From Thunnus maccoyii (lineage: Eukaryota; Chordata; Actinopteri; Scombriformes; Scombridae): a stretch of 64,000 nt of DNA. Positions 50,618-64,000 of the stretch are shown here, in pieces (within the stretch, counting starts at the first letter, position 1; the number at the start of each line of letters is the position of its first letter). The position numbers and the translations under genes were made by a program. The notes under the pieces were generated by a model. That model was not told the origin of the DNA and ran no database searches. It saw only the letters and a list, made by a program, of their open reading frames with translations. The stretch is from contig NC_056552.1 in assembly GCF_910596095.1 (NCBI RefSeq), positions 14,241,111-14,305,110 on the forward strand, in the 5' to 3' direction.

Positions 50618-52593
50618 TCAACTGGTCTCGCAGAAGCCTGCAATGAAAAGAGAACAGACATGAGCATGACAACACAAACATATGATGATCCTGACACATG
50701 TAAAATCTATAAAAACTACAATATTTTACTGTTTTAGTGATATAAGTTCAAATGTAAACAGTTGTATTAAGGTTTCATTGCTGATCGGCATGTCTGATTG
50801 ATGTCTATCTTATCAGTCAGATCACAAGGACTTACACAACTTAATTCAGTCAATCATTCACTTGGTCTTACTGAACGACACGAACCCACAAAATGAGCAG
50901 ATCAATACATCATGAACTCTCAGCTGAACTCAACTCACCGTTGTGTGCGACGCGTCTGTATTTGCCCAGCAGGCAGAGATCCATCTTCTTCTGGGTGACA
51001 ATGCGCTGGTCCTCCGCCCTCAGACCGGTCGGATGACGGGAGAAGATAAAGGAGTAGCTGTCCAGGCAAGTGCCATCAGCATCTATTAGTCTGCAGGAGT
51101 AGTGGATGGCGTAGTTATCGTAGTCGGTGTCAATCACCCAGTGGTCATCATCTGAGAGCGGAAAGAGAAGAGAGAAGGGGAGGTGTGAGGTGGGAGAGTT
51201 TTCCAAACCATCCTTGGACTATTTGTGAACCATTTAAAACTGGAGTGGGCTACAAATAGTCACTGAGTCACTTTATGTCTCAGAATCAAGCAAGAGTGGA
51301 TATTATGGTCAATACTACTTTTAATACCTAAAATCTAGGTGCACTTAAGTACACAACAGTTTGGATCAGCTCTGGGATCATAGTGGTATTTTAGAGATTA
51401 CATGCCAACCTATGAATTATTTGCTTTGCCCTTAAATTTGATGAAACTACAATAATTTACCACTACACTTAACCTTAATGTTATATCATAAAGAGATTAG
51501 CTTAAAAGGACACTTTGACCCCCCCTCCTAGTGAACATCTGGGTCGATTGATTTTCCAGGGGCAGGGTCACAGAGGACCGAGTGCTGCAGTTGATGATTC
51601 AGTTAAATCAACAGACATCTGACAGTCAACTACAGAGGTGAGGCAGGGAAAAAAATACTGACGTAGAAATCTGTGTACACAGATTTATAAACCGAGGGAA
51701 CGGATTGACAAACAAAAGAGAGGTTTAACAGGCTGTCTCTGATGTATCAAATAATATACATATTTGGGTATAATAGCAGTGACTCCAGACTGACAATACC
51801 AAAAGCTGCTTAGAAGGTGCCTGTTCACACAGTGTGTTTGGCTTGACTTTCTTGTCTGGTCCATTTAAATGGTTTGATAGTTCCCCAACTTACTTCCAGT
51901 TTGCAGGTAGGATGAAACTCCCCAGTACTTCATCCTGAACTTGGCAGGGTCAGGGGTCTCTTCAAAGGTGGCAAGCATGTCAGCACACATTTCCCAGTTG
52001 CTAGAGGTCAAAGAGAGAGGAGGACGTTATGAAAGATGTGGGACAAAATGGAGGGGACAAAGAGAATATGGATTAAAAGTGCACAAGTGGAGGAAAGGTG
52101 AGCCTTCGCAAGGACAGAACTGAACTCACTTGAGAATGATGACTCTGCCCTTAGCTGTGGCGGTCATTTTGCCATCTTCTCCGACAATAAACTGAGCCAC
52201 GATGTTGTCAATTAAGAACAAACCCTCTGGGTCCTTCTTTGCTACGGCATACCATGTCCCTGCATACTATGAGAGAGAAGTCCACATCAGTCCACTGAAC
52301 ACATCACTGTTTTTCATCATAAGTGAAAGCACAAAATATTTTCAAGTGGAAGCAGGACTACAGAGATTTTTCTTTCTGAAAAAGCTTGTGAGAAATCTTA
52401 GACCTGCAGTCTAGTTAGTATTACACAAAGATAATACCACACAGCAAATATAGATATGATCATAGAATGTAATACACTGCTTTATACTCACCCTGGACCT
52501 GTCAAAGTCCTGCATGACCTGGAAGTTGGCCACCTGGCAGTCCTGTGCCCAGGCCAAAGCCAGGAGACAGAGGGCTACAACGTACCGCAGCAT
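50618..52593 (-). CDS. rbp4: Plasma retinol-binding protein 4 precursor (lipocalin), complete, 5 coding exons
   Basis: In transcription order the coding exons are 52593-52492, 52266-52130, 52000-51894, 51151-50939 and 50637-50618, totalling 579 nt (192 residues plus stop). The introns are GT-AG on the minus strand. The product is the secreted lipocalin that carries all-trans-retinol from liver to tissues, in complex with transthyretin in the known family. Residues 1-16 form a signal peptide ([16 protein letters not shown]). The mature part starts with QDCQVANF and holds the lipocalin GTWY block in [17 protein letters not shown] and the DTDYDNYA block. Six mature cysteines allow the three family disulfides. 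The last exon adds only GFCETS, so the C-terminus is shorter than in mammals, as known for fish RBP4. The ATG is the only one that gives a signal peptide. The gene is convergent with cep55 and divergent from pde6c. The paralogue purpurin (rbp4l) is a less likely name, given the synteny. Confidence 0.95.
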
Positions 52594-52886
52594 TCTGCCT
52601 CAGAGGAAAGAAGGAATAAAGGAGGGAAAAGTCACACTGCAAGTTAATTTCCACTCAAGTCAACTGAGGCGGAGTGTAATAAAATTCCTTAAAATATTTC
52701 CCTATGTGGTTACTAACTAATGACTCAATATAAAAAAAGTACTCAGTGGTACCAAAAACTAGTCGATTAAAGGAATAAAAACAGTTTAAATAAAAAGTTA
52801 TCTTTTACAAAAGCACCAGTCATTCGCTTCAAATGCTCAGTTTCAAAATTAAAACACAAAAACACAGTCCCGCTGTCAATGCATAC

Positions 52887-52916
52887 CTTGTTACCAAAAA
52901 GAAGTGGGCAGCTCAC
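52887..52916 (-). other. rbp4: Probable non-coding first exon of rbp4
   Basis: On the minus strand, ggtaacaag is followed by the donor gtatgc (exon end 52887). The start is placed about 28 nt downstream of the TATA box. The coding exon's acceptor lies just before the ATG (minus cctctgag, about 52600), so an upstream 5' UTR exon is required. Confidence 0.55.
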
Positions 52917-52940
52917 AGAGATCCTTTCTGTCAGGTTTGG

Positions 52941-52970
52941 CCTTATATACAGTTGGCTGCTGTTGCATAA
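52941..52970 (-). promoter_or_regulatory. rbp4 core promoter: TATA box and C/EBP-like site
   Basis: The minus strand reads gtatataagg at 52941-52950, a TATA box about 25-30 bp upstream of the inferred first exon. Immediately upstream the plus strand has ttgcataatg (52963-52972), a C/EBP-like motif that would suit liver expression. Motif-based inference. Confidence 0.6.
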
Positions 52971-52999
52971 TGACTTCTGGAGACCTGAACCTCCCCTGC

Positions 53000-55260
53000 T
53001 CTCCCCACAGCTAGCTTGCCTTCCATTGGACAAACATTTACATAACTGCAGGCCCCAGTCCTATTGATTTGTGTGTTCTGCACATTTGGCCGACCACCCC
53101 TCCATCCCCCCCTTAAGAAATGTGTTTGTCATGTTGGAACTTCTGAGACTTTCTTGGTCTTATGAAAGCAACCACTAGCGATGCCAAATGCACCATCTGG
53201 AATAAGCTATACAATTAATGTGTAGATACAAAAACACGTGTCACTTTACATGATATAAACACACATACAGGCAGAGGTATTGAGTTGTACTCTTTGTCTG
53301 CAAAAAAAGTTACAGCCTGAGTGCCAAAAGTTATAACTCAACATTTTTTACTCAGTGTGCACAGGAACAAACCTACACTTTAAGATCGTAAATCTACATG
53401 AAATGTTTTTGCCTTCATGGACTGAACCCCCTTTTCCATGTGGCTGGATTCCACTAAATGCATGTTTTAGCAAAACAAACGTTAAAGTGTGTTTCCTGGC
53501 AGCTTCCATATTATTTCACCTGATTGTGCTGTCAAGAGACTCCCAGTACTGTTTTTGTATAAACGGTGGACAGAGTGTTAAAGTCCACTCTCGACAGAAA
53601 ACAATCAATGTGAAAGAGAGGTAATCACATCTTTTCTGGGCACAAAGTCTAGTGTTTCAAACATCAGTCAATGATGACAAGATAATGTGTGAGTTTAGCA
53701 TGGAATGCTTGTGTGTGGATGCAGTTTTGTATGTGTGTTGACAAAAGCCCAGCCAAGGAGAGGCTCGGGGAGGGAGGGAGAGAGAGCATTCAGACTCAGA
53801 ACATGAAATAATGTTGCATGAAACCTGCACACATCTTTTAAATCATTAACATGAATCAATAAACACGAGTTTATCTGGCATGGATATTCTTTTATATTAT
53901 AAATCTGGGACTAATCCATGTCAGTCAAGTTAATTCCTGAATTCTGGATACTAAGTTAAAGCAAATGGCTCCCATATTGATCTAATCTCATGTATTAAAC
54001 TGCCTTTTTATTTACTATTGGAAAAAAAAAAAAAAATTAAAAAACGTGACCAGATTCAAATAGTTTTTTGTCAGTTTTCTGATTTGTTTCATCTCGCTGT
54101 TGCAGGCACAATTCAAATTAACACCACTCACTGTGCAAGCAAGTCAAAAGAAATACCAACACACTACTCCCTGACACAGGTCTGTATTTCATCTAACTTA
54201 AATCTACTGTGGCAGATTTTTATAAATCAATGCAGTTGTTTTGCACTGAGATCATGTAACCAGTCCTCCGAGGCCTCGGCTGAATAAAAGAGCCACTGCC
54301 AAACATCTGCAGCTTACATAACCAAAGGCCTGGCCAGTTGAAAAAACAGCGCAATCACTCATTTCATCAGTAGAAATAATAGTGGCTGGAATTTGGCCAG
54401 AGGCAGTGCAACATTTCATAATCATGAGGACTGGCCAAGTGGTGATATAAGTTACACTTTAAGGTTTTTCTATGCTACATTTCGGGCAGTATATTGGTAG
54501 ATGGTAATGGCGTGCTTAAAGCAGTTTTTTGTTTTGGGGTATTGAAACTTAAGTAAGTCAAAATCCCAAATGATCCCCTGTAAAATTGGGGATTGGGCAA
54601 AAGACCTTCTAGCTAAATACACTGTTTCCATCCAAGTTTTGAGGAGGCTAAGAGGGCACAACATGGAAAAAAGTGCATTTAGCTGAGTTTTGGGTAAACT
54701 GAGTGTTTTGTCCACCCACATGAATATAATGCAATCCAATCCAACACCAACACCACCTCCAACCTAAAGTACCAAAAAGTTGAATCAACAAGCCTCACAA
54801 AGAGTATTTTATGAAGGTCAGTTGTATTGGATTGCAATAAAATGATATTGGATTAAGGTTTCGCATTGTGGAGGCTGCACCAAGTAAATTACATCACTTA
54901 AGGCCGTTTACTTGTGAATTAAGTTTTAAATTACTATTAAAAAGCAGATAAACTGTAAACAAGGTTAAATTTGAGAAGCTTGTCTCCGACCAGATGTTAA
55001 AGCGAGACTTTGCAACTATGCAAGACAAAATATCACATTGTTCCTCTTACGAATGAAAAGTTGAATTCATTATAAGCTCAGTTCAGACCACCGATGGGTT
55101 TTGGTGACACAGCTTTGCCTGGTCTGGTATGACCAGCAGCCTATGGTGGCTGCTATTATTTAATGTTAGCAAACTTTTTGAATATTGCTGTGTACCTGAC
55201 ATTACTGGGGCAGTTTTTCTGCTTTATGGTCCCATTCTGTCACTCTCAGTCAGATGGGTC
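53000..55260. other. rbp4-pde6c divergent intergenic region, left part
   Basis: No gene is seen. A g(g/a)g-rich patch lies at about 53,765-53,790 and an A-tract at 54,020-54,034. It would hold upstream regulatory DNA of rbp4; no specific element is supported beyond the core promoter. Confidence 0.4.
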
Positions 55261-55264
55261 ACCT

Positions 55265-55720
55265 GATGATGGTCTTTAAAGCAGCTTTAATCATTTTTTT
55301 ATATTAACAATGTATGAAATGGCTGTGTGTAATGTCAGAGGACTACGCTCATAGTGATGAACCTACTGAAAATTTTCACCCGACTGCGATTCTCCTCAGC
55401 TTTACGGAGCTTTATGGCAAGTTTCAGCTCATTGTTTAACTGTCTGACCTGCAACTTTGCTGTTTGGTTCCAGAGCAGGCAGCTGTTTTAAGAAAAAAAA
55501 GCTCTAAAAACCCCACTGCACGCTACCTGCTCAGCACCAAATGGCAAACAGACACAGTAAGCCACTATCTGGTGAACAAAGTGAAGCAGCTGAAGAGACA
55601 GATGTTTCCCTCAGGAGTTGATACGGACCAAAAACAGAGATAAAGAAGAGTGAATATTGGGCTTATGTTCACCAGTTGGACAGAAACAAGACTCCAAATA
55701 AATGATCTTGCTCCGTAATT
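55265..55720 (-). repeat. Teleost interspersed repeat, family R copy C (reverse)
   Basis: The minus strand reads tcaactcctgagggaaacat, gtctcttcagctgcttcac, ttgttcaccagatagtggc and tgccatttggtgctgagcag, and ends taatataaaaaaatgattaaagctgctttaa, matching copies A and B in order. It lies between rbp4 and pde6c. Confidence 0.65.
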
Positions 55721-55724
55721 GCTG

Positions 55725-57215
55725 GATGTGTAAATAAGCAACTGTTTGCTAACAAGTTTCTATATATCAACTTAAAAGATGATGATATGACAGTGTTGTG
55801 TTTGCAGCTTGTTTCCGCTAAACCCAAATGACCCAAAAAATATGTTAATGCAGGTTTAAGGCCACTACCCGAAAACACACAAAATGAACTAAAATCACTT
55901 TATTTTAGTGCATAGTTTTGTTAATGCCTTAAAAATAACACACTTGTTTAAATTAGTATCTCTTGAGAAGGACGTTATAAGCAACACCTTTCAGTTAGAA
56001 AGCAATATACTGGTGCAGTACATAATGTTATGTTACATTTGGCCTCCTCCTGCCTGTCTTTCCTCTCTCACACCCTACCAGTTTCTCCCACTGTGAAATA
56101 GAAGCTGCTCTAATTTTTCCACCACAATGCCTCACATCCATCCCTTGATAAGCTCGCCTTAATCCTCACAGCAGAAAATAGTGGGGAACTCCTTGTCTTG
56201 CCAGTCTGCCAGCAGCTAACCAAACAGTGCACTCAGTTAATAATAGCCAGCCATCTTTGTTTAGGGCCTTGTTCTCAGACATCCAAGCCCCACTAATTGG
56301 CCAATATCCAGTTCTGGGACTGATACCTACATAATGATGGCGATTTCATTAGAGAGCACAGGTAGGCTTGCCAGCTCATTTAGAGAGTCAGATAGACTAT
56401 GGTTATGGCTCTGAACATGATCACTGAAGCCAACACTATTTAAGTACTTCCTTTGCTGTTGCAAACAACAAGGATAGAACAGAGGTAATGCCTCTGTAAT
56501 GCAAGGCACTTAACCGGTTACTTAAGGCAAGGAAGGCTGATATCATGTCTCTAATTGGTTAATTAATGAGTTAAAACCAGAGATGACACATTAAATGTTA
56601 GGTTCTAAAATTAGGCTACTGGTGTGAGCCCATTTGACTGGCTTAGAGAAGACCTAGACCTGACAGACCCAAGGCTCTTGATTTGCCCTTTACCCGTACA
56701 CAGACCTCCTCAGCTCCAGAGCTGTAGCCTACTTAGCAGCGAATGGCTGTATTGTCACAGTGTGTAGTTTCATGGATGAGGACAGGGACTATTTCTTCAG
56801 TTATTTCCTCCTTTTTGTCTTTCTTAATTCTTCACCTCTCCATTATTTCATCACTGTTCTGATCACATCCTTTTGCTGATTTTCAGCCCAGGCATCAAAC
56901 CTGATATTTGACCTGACAGCAGTCTCACTCTCTCCTGAGTCCTCCCTCAGATGGGGAGGATTGCCCGATATAAAATGATCAGCGTTGGGATTTGCGGGTT
57001 AAGGGCGCTTAGAGCAGGGGTTTTAATGTCATGACGTCACATTAATTAGCGGCCACTTTGATCCTTTCAGCCTCTAAGCCGCACTCTGTCCTGTTTACCG
57101 TCGGGATGCGTTAGTGACTCCATCGGGGACCGTGGAGGAGAATGCGCGTCTGCACAACCGGATGCCACTGATCCAGCCGACCCTGTAGGCCACAGCGCAT
57201 CTTCCCTCTCTGCTT
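55725..57215. other. pde6c upstream region
   Basis: No gene is seen. It includes taatcc (56,159-56,164), an OTX/CRX-type core, and ttaattag near 57,041. The last 250 bp before the start codon are richer in CpG than the surroundings. Confidence 0.4.
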
Positions 57216-57218
57216 TTT

Positions 57219-57233
57219 TTTATATATATAAAT
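57219..57233 (+). promoter_or_regulatory. Putative TATA box of pde6c
   Basis: The sequence tttatatatataaat lies about 60-70 bp upstream of the start codon, which would give a short 5' UTR of about 30-40 nt. A taatta element at 57042-57047 and taatcc at 56159-56164, a core recognised by OTX/CRX factors, are upstream. Whether these act in photoreceptors is inference. Confidence 0.4.
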
Positions 57234-57292
57234 TTGCCCGCAGGTGATGCTTTTGTAAGGAAGACGACTGGAATACAAAAGTAGAGTTCAAA

Positions 57293-63964
<6,672 letters not shown>

Positions 63965-64000
63965 GTGAGTCACATACTCAGCATTCTGAGATTTCAGTGA

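Noticed and set aside
50427..50737. Several overlapping ORFs in both strands near the rbp4 3' end
   Set aside because: They overlap each other in three frames, cover the short last exon and 3' UTR of rbp4, and have no domain.

Overview
This window looks like nuclear DNA of a ray-finned fish, probably a spiny-rayed teleost. Three vertebrate genes with fish-like coding sequence are split by GT-AG introns. The non-coding DNA holds several repeat families common in teleosts, including gctaac-rich repeats, terminal-inverted-repeat MITEs, and hAT, L2-like and Penelope-like relics. The species call is inference. The proteins and their order are read directly from the sequence.

Layout. Positions 1-37,240 hold no gene I can recognise. 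They contain a broken hAT transposase interrupted by a second transposon (16.6-20.7 kb), several MITEs, a Penelope-like GIY-YIG fragment (35.4-35.8 kb), microsatellites, and one small signal-peptide-like ORF on the minus strand (27.3-27.5 kb). From 37.2 to 47.5 kb lies the complete plus-strand cep55 gene (centrosomal protein 55), with one non-coding and eleven coding exons. Its large intron carries an antisense L2-like LINE. From 50.6 to 52.9 kb lies the complete minus-strand rbp4 gene (plasma retinol-binding protein), with five coding exons and one upstream non-coding exon. From 57.3 kb to the right edge lies the 5' part of pde6c (cone cGMP phosphodiesterase alpha'), plus strand. Twelve coding exons (540 codons, both GAF domains) are present; the catalytic domain is beyond the window.

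The order and orientation cep55(+), rbp4(-), pde6c(+) match human 10q23.33 except that FFAR4, which lies between CEP55 and RBP4 in human, is not seen here. The genes do not form an operon or pathway. cep55 acts in cytokinetic abscission. rbp4 and pde6c are linked only in that retinol carriage supplies the visual cycle and pde6c executes cone phototransduction. Exon boundaries were placed by hand from splice sites plus continuity of the known protein families. All three reading frames join without a frame conflict. I found no previously undescribed biological system. The most unusual items are the nested transposon insertion, a decayed exon-like duplicate in cep55 intron 3, and the candidate small secreted ORF.
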